Notes: generated from the sequence alone by a model not told the origin. 11,494 nt of DNA from an uncultured Panacagrimonas sp. (GCA_946481265.1 CAMLNE010000106.1:1-11494); one strand, 5' to 3'. Shown: positions 1-7,469, counted from the first letter of the stretch. Numbers and translations: made by a program.

Positions 1-1232
1 AACTTCTTCCGAACTTCGCTGACGATGTGGTTGCCGGAGGCGCGCATCTGCGCGACCACCGCCTCCTGTTGCGGGATCAGCGCGCTCTTGAATTCCTGCG
101 CCAGCGCGCGGGCTGCCTGCACCCTGGCGGCGGCCAGCTGCACCTGGTTGGAGACATCGAGCACGCGCGCGTCGAGCTCCGCTTCGGCCTGGTCGAGCGC
201 CGCCTGGGCCGCGGCCGCCCGACCTCCACCCCAGTTGAACAGCGGAAGCTCGAGCGAGAGCGTCGGGCCGGCATCGAGCGCCCCGTCAAAATCCCGCTCG
301 CGTTCAGCGCCCACCTCGATGCCGCCGATCAGCCGTGTTCTGCGTTCAAGCCCGAAGCGAGCTGCGATCGCGCCCGCCGTGCGGCGCAGGCTGGCGAGAT
401 CCAGGCGGCTGTCCAGCGCCAGCTTCTGCAAGGTGGCGACCTCATCTTCCCGGGCCAGTGGCTCGGCCAGTCTTGCGTCGAGTGCCCATTGCGATCGCAC
501 GGCGGAAAGTCCCATCAGCCGGTTAAGCGTGGAGCGTGCTTCGACGGCGTGTCCGCGCGCAGAGATGGACGCCAGCGCTGCCTGGCTCGCGGCAGCCTTT
601 TCAACCGCCAGCGCGCGCGCGCTGATGTTGCCGGCCTCGAAGTGGCGCTGAGCGAGGTCGGCCGAGGCACGCTGTGCCCTGGCCGCGGCCTGGCGCATCT
701 GCGCAAGCTGATGAGCACCCACCGCTTCGTACCAGGCGCTTTCCACCTCGGCGGCAAGATCCATCGCGGCAGACGCGACGTCCATTTTCGCGGCTTCAAA
801 TTCCGCCTCGGCGAACCGACGGTTGGCTGGCAGGAACAGCAGGTTGGTGAAGTTGAACGCCAGCCCCAATGTGAGCTGTGGCAGGGCGGCGCCGGCGCTC
901 GAGTCACCGGCAAGGCGCGTCAACGAGAACGTCGGGTTGGCCAGTCGACCCGCGTCATAGACCTCGGCCGCGGCGAAGCCTAGGCGTGCCGTTTGACGTC
1001 GCATATCGGGGTTGTTGAGCAGCGCCAGTTGCACGGCGGTGTTGGCGGTAAGCGGCGTGCGCAGCGCCGCATCCGTGAAATTGCGGGCGTCGGTGACTTC
1101 GGCCATGGCGCGGCCACGCTCTGCCGCAAGGCGGGACACGTCGCCGCGGCCGTGGTCGGCAGGCAGGCTGGCACAGCCCGTCAGCCCGGCGAACAGCAGG
1201 GATGCGGGGAACAGCAGATGTCGGGAAACCAC
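1..1232 (-). CDS. TolC/CusC-type outer-membrane efflux lipoprotein (3' end outside window)
   Basis: Outer-membrane channel component of a tripartite (probably RND-type) heavy-metal efflux system. The frame is open from a GTG at 1232 to the left edge, giving 410 residues without a stop. The GTG follows GGGAGG with a short 4-nt spacer, and no other in-frame start is better. Residues 1-20 form a lipoprotein signal ending in the lipobox LTGC (Cys20). The mature part is Ala/Gln/Arg-rich and helical, with the TolC-family stretch DAGRLANPTFSL near residues 96-107 and a second half around GPTLSLELPLFNWGGGRAAA that resembles the internal repeat of this family. Family members are usually about 410-460 residues, so only a short tail should be missing. 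It lies last in the visible copper operon, 99 bp after the CopL-like gene. The periplasmic adaptor and RND transporter are expected to the left. Copper is inferred as substrate from the neighbours; the channel itself is not metal-specific. Confidence 0.88.
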   Translation of the reverse strand, partial: MVSRHLLFPASLLFAGLTGCASLPADHGRGDVSRLAAERGRAMAEVTDARNFTDAALRTPLTANTAVQLALLNNPDMRRQTARLGFAAAEVYDAGRLANPTFSLTRLAGDSSAGAALPQLTLGLAFNFTNLLFLPANRRFAEAEFEAAKMDVASAAMDLAAEVESAWYEAVGAHQLAQMRQAAARAQRASADLAQRHFEAGNISARALAVEKAAASQAALASISARGHAVEARSTLNRLMGLSAVRSQWALDARLAEPLAREDEVATLQKLALDSRLDLASLRRTAGAIAARFGLERRTRLIGGIEVGAERERDFDGALDAGPTLSLELPLFNWGGGRAAAAQAALDQAEAELDARVLDVSNQVQLAAARVQAARALAQEFKSALIPQQEAVVAQMRASGNHIVSEVRKK

Positions 1233-1331
1233 GGAACCTCCCGGTAGATCTCGAGGAAGACCATCGGACGCGAAAGGCCGACGGCGAGGCGGTCATGCGC
1301 AGCGAACCTGCGCCGCGACCGCGGCTTTGCC

Positions 1332-1763
1332 TCAGGACTTACTGGGAGGGCGGATCAAGTCGAGCCCGTGCGCCGCGTGCAGGCGCGCCGGAGACTCGGA
1401 TGCTGCGTCGATCGCGGTGGAAGCGCAAACCAAAGCGCCCGGGTTCACCGGCCCTGACGCGGACGCACTGCCCATGCAGCCGGGCATGGCGCAGTAGGAA
1501 CCACATTCGCAGCCGTGCGTCTCGTCCGCGGCGGAACCCGACGGGTCCATGTCGCTGGCCAGATGCTGGACGCAGCCGTCGTGATCCGACATGTCCTGCG
1601 CCTGAAGGGCGGCATGTGCGGCATGTGCGCCGTCCGGCGCTGCGCCGAGCTGCCCGGTTCTGCTGCCGTCCGCGCAGCGCGCGCCCATCGCCAGCGCAAC
1701 GGATTGGAATCCGATGCACCAGGCCAGCAGGGCCAGCAGGAAGACAGGGAAGGGGCGGCGCAT
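1332..1763 (-). CDS. small exported Cys/His/Met-rich protein, CopL-like
   Basis: A 143-residue protein with a clear Sec signal peptide (MRRPFPVFLLALLAWCIGFQ, cleavage probably after ALA near residue 25), so it should act in the periplasm. The mature part has seven cysteines (30, 64, 85, 87, 91, 96, 113), including the cluster CEC-x3-C-x4-C at 85-96, plus scattered His and Met (HAAH, MSDHDGC, DETHGC). That composition suggests soft-metal binding. The C-terminus GLDLIRPP resembles the ends of CopL/DUF2946-type proteins of copper operons. I assign it there by composition and context rather than by a firm motif. A longer frame reaches 1868 but would overlap the end of cueR and lacks a signal at its N-terminus, so ATG 1763, 31 nt after the cueR stop, is preferred. 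No strong Shine-Dalgarno is visible, so translation may be coupled to cueR. Confidence 0.72.
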   Translation of the reverse strand: MRRPFPVFLLALLAWCIGFQSVALAMGARCADGSRTGQLGAAPDGAHAAHAALQAQDMSDHDGCVQHLASDMDPSGSAADETHGCECGSYCAMPGCMGSASASGPVNPGALVCASTAIDAASESPARLHAAHGLDLIRPPSKS

Positions 1764-1794
1764 GAGACGATTAGATGCGTGGCGGACAGTAAGT

Positions 1795-2280
1795 TCAATG
1801 ATGCGCGGAGCAGTGACCGACGCCGGGATCTGAAAGATCCTCGAGAATGGGACACTCGGGACGGTCATCGCCCTGGCAGCGCGTGGCCAGCGCGCGCAGC
1901 GTGTCGCGCATCGCCTGCATTGCGGCGATACGGCGATCCAGATCCTCGATATGCGCCATCGCGAGCTTCTTGACCTGCGCGCTGCTGCGGCGTGTCTGCT
2001 GCCAGAGGCCGAGCAGGGCCTCGATCTGCTTGACCGAAAAGCCCAGCCCGCGGGCGCGCTTGATGAAGCGCAGGGTGTGGACGTCGTTGGGACTGTAGAT
2101 GCGGTAATTGGAGAAGGTGCGGTCGGCGGGTGGCATCAGTCCGATGGACTCGTAGTGCCGGATCATCTTGGCCGACACGCCGGAGGCTTCGGCCGCCTGG
2201 CCGATGTTGTGATAACCCGCGCTGCGTGCATCAGCGGTCTCCAGGGATGGGCGGGTGCGTCGACGGCTAGAGGCGGGCAT
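1795..2280 (-). CDS. cueR: CueR-type copper-responsive MerR regulator
   Basis: Cytoplasmic Cu(I) sensor that activates copper-export promoters by distorting a 19-bp spacer. The 161-residue protein has a MerR helix-turn-helix ([20 protein letters not shown], about residues 25-44) followed by the wing ([20 protein letters not shown]). A long dimerisation helix follows at about 84-132. The metal loop holds Cys135 and Cys143 separated by seven residues (CQGDDRPEC), the CueR spacing, followed by PILEDLS as in CueR, and the end GHCSAHH is Cys/His-rich. The N-terminus carries about 22 extra basic residues before the usual start, but no closer in-frame start exists and a GGAG lies 6 nt before this ATG. 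The start lies inside the end of copA (14-bp overlap), so translation is probably coupled. The regulator therefore sits in the operon it is expected to control. A divergent cueR location is more common in enteric bacteria. Confidence 0.93.
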   Translation of the reverse strand: MPASSRRRTRPSLETADARSAGYHNIGQAAEASGVSAKMIRHYESIGLMPPADRTFSNYRIYSPNDVHTLRFIKRARGLGFSVKQIEALLGLWQQTRRSSAQVKKLAMAHIEDLDRRIAAMQAMRDTLRALATRCQGDDRPECPILEDLSDPGVGHCSAHH

Positions 2281-4489
2281 GCGGATCTCCAGGTGACGAT
2301 GACGAGGTTTTCGGCTTCCAGCGTGTGAGCAGTAGGGCGTTGGCAAGCACGCTAACGCTGCTGAGTGCCATGGCGGCGCTGGCCACCACCGGCGAAAGCA
2401 GGCCGAGCGCGGCCAGCGGAATTCCGGCCGCGTTGTACGCAAAGGCCCAGAACAGGTTCTGGCGGATCTTGCGATAGGTGTGGCGCGAGATGTCCAGCGC
2501 ATCGGCGACCAGCGCGGGGTCGCCACGCATCAGCGTGATGCCGGCCGCCTGCATGGCGACGTCCGTCCCGGTGGACATGGCAATCCCCACATCAGCCGCG
2601 GCCAGCGCCGGAGCGTCGTTGATGCCGTCGCCGACCATCGCGACGACGTGCCCTTGGCGGCGCAGTGCGCTCACCACGTCCGCCTTGTCCGCGGGCAGCA
2701 CTTCCGCGTGTACTTCGTCGATCCCCAGATCCCGGGCCACCATCGCCGCCGCAGGCTCGAGGTCGCCGGTAATCATCGCGGTGCGGATGCCGCGGCTGTG
2801 CAAGCGGTGAACGGCTTTGCGCGCGCTGGCCTTGGCCGCGTCGCTGAAAGCGAGCAAACCGATCAGGACGGACGGATCGCCCATCCGCGCAAGCCAGGAC
2901 AGCGTGCGGCCTTCGCGCTCCAGCACGGCGCGATGCGCGTCCAGCAACGACAGGTCGAGACCGCGCTCTTGCATCATGCGGGTGCTGCCCAGCTCGTGGA
3001 GCACGCCGTCCACGCGCCCGGCGATGCCGCGGCCGGGCGACACAAGCACGTCGTGCGCGGTCGCTGCCGGAATCGACGTTTCGCGCGCGGCGTCGAGGAT
3101 CGCCCGTGCCAGGGGATGTTCGCTGTTGGCCTGGAGTGCAGCGGCGATGCGCAGAAGCTCCGACGCCGCGCCCTCGACCGGGTGGACCGATACCAGGCGT
3201 GGACGCCCTTCGGTCAGCGTTCCGGTCTTGTCGAAAGCCACCATGTCGATTCGATGCGCCGTCTCCAGTGCCTCGGCGTCCCTGATGAGGATCCCGTACC
3301 GAGCCGCGACGCCGGTGCCGGACATGATCGCCGCGGGGGTGGCGAGCCCCAGCGCACAGGGACATGCGATCACCAGCACCGCGACCGCGTTGAGAATCGC
3401 CATGCTCCAATTTCCGGATGCCAGTCCCCAGCCCAGCAAGGTAGTGAGCGCCAGGAGCAGCACCACTGGAATGAACACCGCCGTGATCCGATCCACCAGG
3501 CGCTGGACCGGTGCCTTCTCGCCTTGGGCGGTTTCAACCATGCGAATGATGCGCGCCAGCGTGGTTTCCGACCCGACGGCGGTCGTGCGGATCAGCAGCA
3601 CGCCCTCGACGTTGACGGCCCCACCGGTAACCCGCGCACCGGGCACCTTTCCGACCGGCAGGCTCTCGCCGGTGATGAGCGATTCGTCGACATGGCTCGC
3701 CCCTTCGCTGATCTCACCATCGACCGGGATGCGCTCGCCGGGGCGAATCACGACCAGATCGCCGACACGGACGCTGGACACCGGCACATCGCGCTCGTCG
3801 CCCTCACGCCGAACCCGTGCCAGTTCGGGTCGCAGGGCTTGCAGCGCGCGGATCGCGGCAGCGGTCTGGCGCTTGGCCCGGTGCTCCAGCCACTTGCCGA
3901 GCAAAACCAGCGTGATCACCACCGCCGAGGCTTCAAAATACAGATCCGGCGTGCCGGACGGGTCATGAAGCATCATGTACACGGAAAGCCCGTAGGCGGC
4001 CGAGGTCCCGATGGCAACCAGTAGATCCATGCTTCCCGTACCGGCGAGCGCCGACTTCCAACCCGCACGGTAGAACCGCGCGCCGAGCCAGAACTGCACG
4101 GGGGTTGCGAGGGCCCACTGCATCCAGGCCGGCAGCATGGCGTGAACTCCGAACGGTTCACCGAACATCCGCGCGACCAAGGGCAGCGACAGGATGGCCG
4201 CCAGCGCGACCGGCCACCATTCCGGCGGTATGGCGTTCCGTGGCGTCGAGGTCCCGGGCTCAGCCTTGGCGACGTGCCGGTAGCCTGTCTTGTCGATGGC
4301 CGCCGCAAGTTGTGCGTCCGTCACGTCCGGTTGATGCCTTACGGTCGCACGCTCGGTCGCGAGGTTGACCTGGGCATCGCTCACGCCCGGGATGGCACGC
4401 AGGGCTTTCTCGACACGCCGGACGCACGAGGCGCAGGTCATCCCCTCGACCAGGAAATCGGAAGTGGCAAGCGAGGTCGGGAGCGTCAT
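2267..4489 (-). CDS. copA: Cu(I)-exporting P1B-type ATPase CopA
   Basis: Inner-membrane ATPase that exports Cu(I) from the cytoplasm. The protein has 740 residues. One N-terminal heavy-metal domain (about 10-72) carries the GMTCASC motif (Cys19, Cys22). Eight membrane segments are expected. The actuator has TGES at 273-276, the transport site CPC is at 376-378, the phosphorylated aspartate is Asp420 in DKTGT, the nucleotide site has SEHP at 456-459, and TGD 574-576 and GDGINDAP 620-627 complete the P-domain. YN at 685-686 and MALSS at 707-711 in the last two helices are the P1B-1 (Cu+/Ag+) signature. A TTG at 4546 would lengthen the frame, but that TTG is the -35 element, so the ATG at 4489 with AAGGAG 8 nt upstream is chosen. 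First gene of the copper operon. Confidence 0.97.
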   Translation of the reverse strand: MTLPTSLATSDFLVEGMTCASCVRRVEKALRAIPGVSDAQVNLATERATVRHQPDVTDAQLAAAIDKTGYRHVAKAEPGTSTPRNAIPPEWWPVALAAILSLPLVARMFGEPFGVHAMLPAWMQWALATPVQFWLGARFYRAGWKSALAGTGSMDLLVAIGTSAAYGLSVYMMLHDPSGTPDLYFEASAVVITLVLLGKWLEHRAKRQTAAAIRALQALRPELARVRREGDERDVPVSSVRVGDLVVIRPGERIPVDGEISEGASHVDESLITGESLPVGKVPGARVTGGAVNVEGVLLIRTTAVGSETTLARIIRMVETAQGEKAPVQRLVDRITAVFIPVVLLLALTTLLGWGLASGNWSMAILNAVAVLVIACPCALGLATPAAIMSGTGVAARYGILIRDAEALETAHRIDMVAFDKTGTLTEGRPRLVSVHPVEGAASELLRIAAALQANSEHPLARAILDAARETSIPAATAHDVLVSPGRGIAGRVDGVLHELGSTRMMQERGLDLSLLDAHRAVLEREGRTLSWLARMGDPSVLIGLLAFSDAAKASARKAVHRLHSRGIRTAMITGDLEPAAAMVARDLGIDEVHAEVLPADKADVVSALRRQGHVVAMVGDGINDAPALAAADVGIAMSTGTDVAMQAAGITLMRGDPALVADALDISRHTYRKIRQNLFWAFAYNAAGIPLAALGLLSPVVASAAMALSSVSVLANALLLTRWKPKTSSSSPGDPHARL

Positions 4490-4515
4490 GGCAGGTTCTC
4501 CTTGAACGAGTCTGC

Positions 4516-4546
4516 AGCCTGATGGTTCCCATTGTGGGAAGGTCAA
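4516..4546 (-). promoter_or_regulatory. CueR-type copA promoter with 19-bp spacer
   Basis: Reading the minus strand, -35 TTGACC (4546-4541) is followed by exactly 19 bp and then CAGGCT (4521-4516) as the -10. A 19-bp spacer is the mark of MerR-family activated promoters. The spacer holds the dyad TTCCCA-CAA-TGGGAA, and the left half ACCTTCC is identical to the half-site of known CueR boxes. The right half GGAACCA keeps only GGAA. The -10 is poor, as expected for an activator-dependent promoter. The predicted transcript start is about 20 nt before the copA ATG. Confidence 0.8.
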
Positions 4547-4572
4547 TGGGGTACCCCGGGAGTTGACCTTCC
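4537..4572. repeat. 10-bp perfect inverted repeat duplicating the CueR half-site and -35
   Basis: GGAAGGTCAA at 4537-4546 and TTGACCTTCC at 4563-4572 are exact reverse complements, separated by 16 bp that contain the palindrome GGGGTACCCC. One arm is the copA -35 plus CueR half-site. The other faces right and has, 19 bp downstream, GAATCT at 4588-4593, which is a weak -10. It may be a second, divergent CueR site, or an ornament that strengthens binding at copA. No recognisable plus-strand gene follows. Confidence 0.6.
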
Positions 4573-4664
4573 TGCCATGGGGATCCCGAATCTGGCCCTG
4601 CCCAAGAGCGTTGGCCCGGGAGCACGACCCCGAACGAATCCGAAGTGAAGGACGGGGCCTGCAG

Positions 4665-4876
4665 TCACTGCATGGCGACCGCCCCCGACATCAGGCCGCC
4701 GACGATGAAGTTGCGTGGTGAGCGCGTTCGAACAGAAGCGGTTCGCCCGGGTCCAGTGCTTTGAAACGGGTGCCGGACGGTGCCTGGAAGTTGACCTTGG
4801 TGAGATCTGACCGCCGCCGACGCAAGGTCTCGAACCAATCCGGGCCGGTGACGGCGACGACCAGATTGATTCCCAT
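4665..4876 (-). pseudogene. truncated, frameshifted N-terminus of an HNH-endonuclease-type protein
   Basis: Starting at ATG 4876, only 3 nt after the stop of the Mrr-type gene, the frame reads AVTGPDWFETL, KVNFQAPSGTRFKAL and PGEPLLFER. I recognise these as the beginning of a family of HNH endonucleases of about 300 residues, whose members typically continue with HSP-NFIVGGG. Here the continuation SPRNFIVGG is present but in another frame, so about one base has been lost near 4722-4724. In its own frame the ORF ends at 4691 after 61 codons. In the shifted frame similarity stops right after IVGG (about 4698), and a stop follows at 4665. The rest, including the HNH nuclease domain, is absent, so the gene must be dead. 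It was probably the second gene of a two-gene unit with the Mrr-type nuclease. Family assignment is from memory of the motifs. Confidence 0.65.
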
Positions 4877-4879
4877 CTC

Positions 4880-5674
4880 TCAGTCCGCCGGCACGGTGCC
4901 GCGGCACTTCGGGTAGGTGCTGCAACCGAAGAAAGAACGCCCTTGGTTGGCCCCTTGCTTTGCGACTCGCCGGACCATGGCGGATCCGCACTTCGGGCAT
5001 GCACGTGCCTGTGATCCGTCGGCAGGCTGAGCAACGGGGCTGCTGGCCGGCGGGCGCAGGGCCGACGAACGCAACAAGGCATTCGCGTCGACCAGTTCGA
5101 TGTTGCGGCCTTCGGCAAAGGCGCGCGCATCGGCGGTGAACGGGCCAATGGAAACGACGAAGGCTGCGGTCGCACCGCGTGCCACCATCACACCGAACAA
5201 CTCACGCACTACGCTCACGCCGACCTGCGTGGCGCGCCATTGCTTGCACTGGATCGGGAACGTTTCGGAGCCCTTGCGAGCCACCACATCCACGCCGCCG
5301 TCGGCGCCATCCGGCGTGAAGCTCACCGAGTAGCCCAGGCGCTCGAAGTGGGCGCCCACCACCTGCTCGAATTCCCGCCACGTCAATTGCTGAAGCGGCG
5401 CAGTGCCGGTGCGCTTCTCCGCCTCGATGAGTAACTTCGCGCGGCGGCGTTTGCCCATCCAGGATATGAACGCGGCGAGCAGCAGGGCGAACGGAGCGAG
5501 GTACTGGAGGAACAATCCGGCGGTCTTGAAGATCATCACGACGGCTGCGCCGCCCATTTCACTCACGTCCCGGGCTATTGGCGGCTCGATCTGGGCAAGT
5601 TGTTGGAAGCCAAACCATGCGACCGCGGCGAGTGCCAGACACGCCTGCCAAGGCAGGCGGGCAAGCGCTTCCAC
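4880..5674 (-). CDS. membrane-anchored Mrr-type restriction endonuclease with zinc ribbon
   Basis: A 264-residue protein. Residues about 10-28 and 43-72 are hydrophobic and look like two membrane segments. Then a basic linker (GKRRRAK) leads into a Mrr_cat-type nuclease domain at about 95-200: LTWREFEQVVGAHFERLGYSV, then the catalytic region GADGGVDVVARK with Asp129, and PIQCKQW with Gln142 and Lys144 as the Q-x-K of the PD-(D/E)xK fold. The C-terminus (226-258) is a topoisomerase-type C4 zinc ribbon with Cys226, Cys229, Cys251 and Cys257. All expected catalytic and zinc residues are present, so the gene looks intact. It begins with GTG at 5674 without a clear Shine-Dalgarno, 41 nt after the HsdR-fragment stop. 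Mrr-type enzymes cleave modified or foreign DNA. The membrane anchor suggests action at the inner face of the membrane, but target and role are inferred. Start uncertain by some residues. Confidence 0.85.
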   Translation of the reverse strand: MEALARLPWQACLALAAVAWFGFQQLAQIEPPIARDVSEMGGAAVVMIFKTAGLFLQYLAPFALLLAAFISWMGKRRRAKLLIEAEKRTGTAPLQQLTWREFEQVVGAHFERLGYSVSFTPDGADGGVDVVARKGSETFPIQCKQWRATQVGVSVVRELFGVMVARGATAAFVVSIGPFTADARAFAEGRNIELVDANALLRSSALRPPASSPVAQPADGSQARACPKCGSAMVRRVAKQGANQGRSFFGCSTYPKCRGTVPAD

Positions 5675-5715
5675 CGTTCGATCAAAGTCGGTTCTTTCGC
5701 TGTCGACGGGCCATA

Positions 5716-6108
5716 TCAGATCAGCTCCGCCTGGTGGGAGGTCTTTGGTTCGGGCCCATGGGGGATGAGCTGGTTCCAGCGCATCCAGTCGAGATTCCTC
5801 AGCAGACCAGAAGTGTCGAAGGTCGCGATGTGTGCCGCACCCCGATGCTCGCGGGATTCGGAGAGGAATGGGTCCAGCGCGAGGCTCGTTTCCGGCGCGG
5901 CTCTCAACCCGATCAGGTCGATCTGGATGTGCTGGTCGTAGAGAATGAAGCCGGCGGGCTTCGGCTTGCCGCGGACGATGATCCGGCCCTTGGTGAAGCC
6001 CACTTGACGACGGATCTGCATGTCCTCATCCCAGCCTGCCTTGTGCAGGGCCGGGGTGATGAACTTCACGCTGATGTCGTCTTCGCTGAGCGTTTTCTGT
6101 CCGCCCAT
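5716..6108 (-). pseudogene. HsdR (type I restriction R subunit) N-terminal remnant
   Basis: A 130-residue frame whose first ~50 residues match the start of type I restriction R subunits of the EcoEI kind: QKTLSEDDISVKFITPALHKAGW followed by QIRRQVGFTKGRIIVRGK. After this the family normally reads GKAKRADYVLYY...IALIEAKD, which supplies the nuclease Glu and Lys. Here the loosely similar PAGFILYDQHIQIDLIGLRA lacks the E-x-K, and residues 70-130 match nothing I know. The usual R subunit is about 800 residues with a helicase, so this is a remnant or a chimera. ATG 6108 gives the family's normal N-terminus. A TTG at 6129 is in frame but extends beyond it. It lies upstream of the Mrr-type gene on the same strand and is probably part of the same old restriction locus. 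Whether the short protein is made is unknown. Confidence 0.65.
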
Positions 6109-6403
6109 GGCCGCTGCGTCCCCTCGCAAGCAAACCGTCTGATTCCCGCTGTCCCCCTCCCGGAGAGGTCATCCCACAGCGATCAGCGAGGGATGACGTG
6201 TTCGCAGGTACTTGAGTCGAAGCGTACCCCTCAGCTGCGATTGCGGCCAGGTGCCGCGATGAATGGACCCCTTCGGCGTGCGTGGTTTCTTTCTTTGTGG
6301 AACGCAGGGGCCTCCGCTTGGTCCGTGAGCGGGCCTCGCGGCCTGCCGACGCACGAATCGACGCTACCGCTTCAAGGGCGTCTTCGATAATGGAAGCGGG
6401 CGG
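6109..6403. other. non-coding stretch with an 8-bp inverted repeat
   Basis: Roughly 300 bp between the HsdR remnant and the LysR gene hold no convincing gene. A 61-codon minus-strand frame (6169-6354) is Arg/Pro-rich with no recognisable family. The only structure I see is GTCATCCC (6168-6175) against GGGATGAC (6190-6197), a perfect 8-bp inverted repeat with a 14-nt centre, about 60 bp upstream of the HsdR-fragment start. It could be an operator or a terminator stem without a T-run. Confidence 0.45.
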
Positions 6404-7342
6404 TCATTGAGTACGTTCGCTTGCGCCCGTCGGACGTGTGTCGCCTTCCTCAGCCCCCGACAGGAATGCATCATCGTTCGCAATCTGCTGAGCCAGCCAG
6501 TCCGCCACGATTCGAAAGCGGCGAATGTTCGTCGCGTCGCGATGGGAGAGCAGCCAGATCTCCCTTTCGTGGATGATCCCTGCGCTCAACCGGACCAGGT
6601 GCGTTCCTCTAGTTGAGATGCAGGGCAGCAGCGTCATCCCCATCCCGGCTTCGCAGGCCTTGAGCAGGATCGGGGTCGAGCTGGCACGAAAGTGCGATTC
6701 GGCCTTGGGCGCGGCGCTTCGGATCCATTGCATCGGCGGGAGATCCGCCAGGTCATCGTTGTAGGTCAACCACGGCTGATCGCTCCATTGATCCTGCGGT
6801 ATCCCCTGGAACTTCGGATGCCCATAGACCGCTGCGCCGATCCGGCCGACCCGCCGCATCAACAGGGCGGCGTCTTCCTCCGGTCGGGCCAGGCGCAGCG
6901 CGAGGTCCGCCTCGCTGCGCGTGAACGAGACGTTGCGGTTGTCGGGCAGCAGGCGGATCTCCAGCCCGGGATGCGCTTCGAGCAAGGCGGGCAGCCGTTC
7001 TGTCAGCCAGTCGTTCAGCAAGGCGTCGACCGAGGTGATGCGGACCACGCCGCTCACGTCCTCGGCCGTCTCGCGCGCCGTCTCGAAAATCGAGAGGACG
7101 GTGTGTTCAAGCATCTCGGCCGCTGCGATGAAGGCCTGTCCCGCATCGGTGGGCTTGTAGCCGTCCGGGTCGCGAATGAAGAGCCGCACCTGCAGGCGCT
7201 CCTCGGCGGCGGCGAGACGCCGGCTGACCGTGGATACGTCCACGCCAAGAGAGCGGCTTGCGGAACGCAGCTGTCGCTCCCGGGCCACTGCGAGCAGCAG
7301 CGGGATGTCGTTCCAATCGACCCGCCGTGCCTGCTTCTTCAT
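6404..7342 (-). CDS. LysR-family transcriptional regulator (divergent from MBL operon)
   Basis: A 312-residue LysR regulator. The winged helix-turn-helix occupies about residues 9-68 (DIPLLLAVARERQLRSASRSLGVDVSTVSRRLAAAEERL, then the wing with GYKPTDAG). A linker helix follows (about 69-95), and the effector-binding domain starts at VVRITSVDALLNDWLTERLP and runs to about residue 290. The last ~20 residues are a charged, probably disordered tail. The ATG at 7342 gives the normal N-terminus, though the Shine-Dalgarno is weak. The gene diverges from the hydrolase operon with 127 bp between start codons and a strong dyad in between, so it probably regulates both that operon and itself. The inducer is unknown. 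Confidence 0.93.
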   Translation of the reverse strand: MKKQARRVDWNDIPLLLAVARERQLRSASRSLGVDVSTVSRRLAAAEERLQVRLFIRDPDGYKPTDAGQAFIAAAEMLEHTVLSIFETARETAEDVSGVVRITSVDALLNDWLTERLPALLEAHPGLEIRLLPDNRNVSFTRSEADLALRLARPEEDAALLMRRVGRIGAAVYGHPKFQGIPQDQWSDQPWLTYNDDLADLPPMQWIRSAAPKAESHFRASSTPILLKACEAGMGMTLLPCISTRGTHLVRLSAGIIHEREIWLLSHRDATNIRRFRIVADWLAQQIANDDAFLSGAEEGDTRPTGASERTQ

Positions 7343-7352
7343 GGTCGCTGCG

Positions 7353-7377
7353 AATGTGCAAATCAGGGTTGCACATT
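7353..7377. promoter_or_regulatory. 9-bp perfect dyad, probable LysR binding site
   Basis: AATGTGCAA (7353-7361) and TTGCACATT (7369-7377) are exact reverse complements around a 7-bp centre. The site lies 11 bp upstream of the LysR start and about 93 bp upstream of the hydrolase start. A reasonable plus-strand -10, GATAAT at 7406-7411, has no good -35, as in activator-dependent promoters. With a transcript start near 7418 the dyad would be centred at about -53, near the usual LysR recognition position. Its closeness to the lysR start fits autorepression. Confidence 0.65.
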
Positions 7378-7469
7378 ACCAAATCGAATCCCGGCCAAGC
7401 GCAACGATAATCGTCTGAGCATGCAAGGCCCGACCGATGTCGGACACGCGGCCGCCTCGGGAGAAGCAA

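Noticed and set aside
27..983. A 318-codon plus-strand frame over the efflux gene
   Set aside because: Shadow of the TolC-type gene, whose minus-strand frame has a lipobox and family motifs.
2480..4024. A 514-codon open frame on the plus strand opposite copA
   Set aside because: Antisense shadow of a strongly supported gene in GC-rich DNA. It is Arg/His/Gly-rich with no family motifs.
4490..4546. TTG start at 4546 giving copA 19 extra residues
   Set aside because: The TTG is the -35 hexamer of the promoter, so the transcript cannot include it. The ATG at 4489 has a good ribosome-binding site.
4577..4648. A 23-codon plus-strand ORF after the mirrored CueR site
   Set aside because: ATG overlaps the putative spacer of the promoter that would drive it, there is no ribosome-binding site, and the peptide has no features.
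6169..6354. A 61-codon minus-strand frame in the gap beside lysR
   Set aside because: Low-complexity Arg/Pro-rich composition, no ribosome-binding site and no recognised family.
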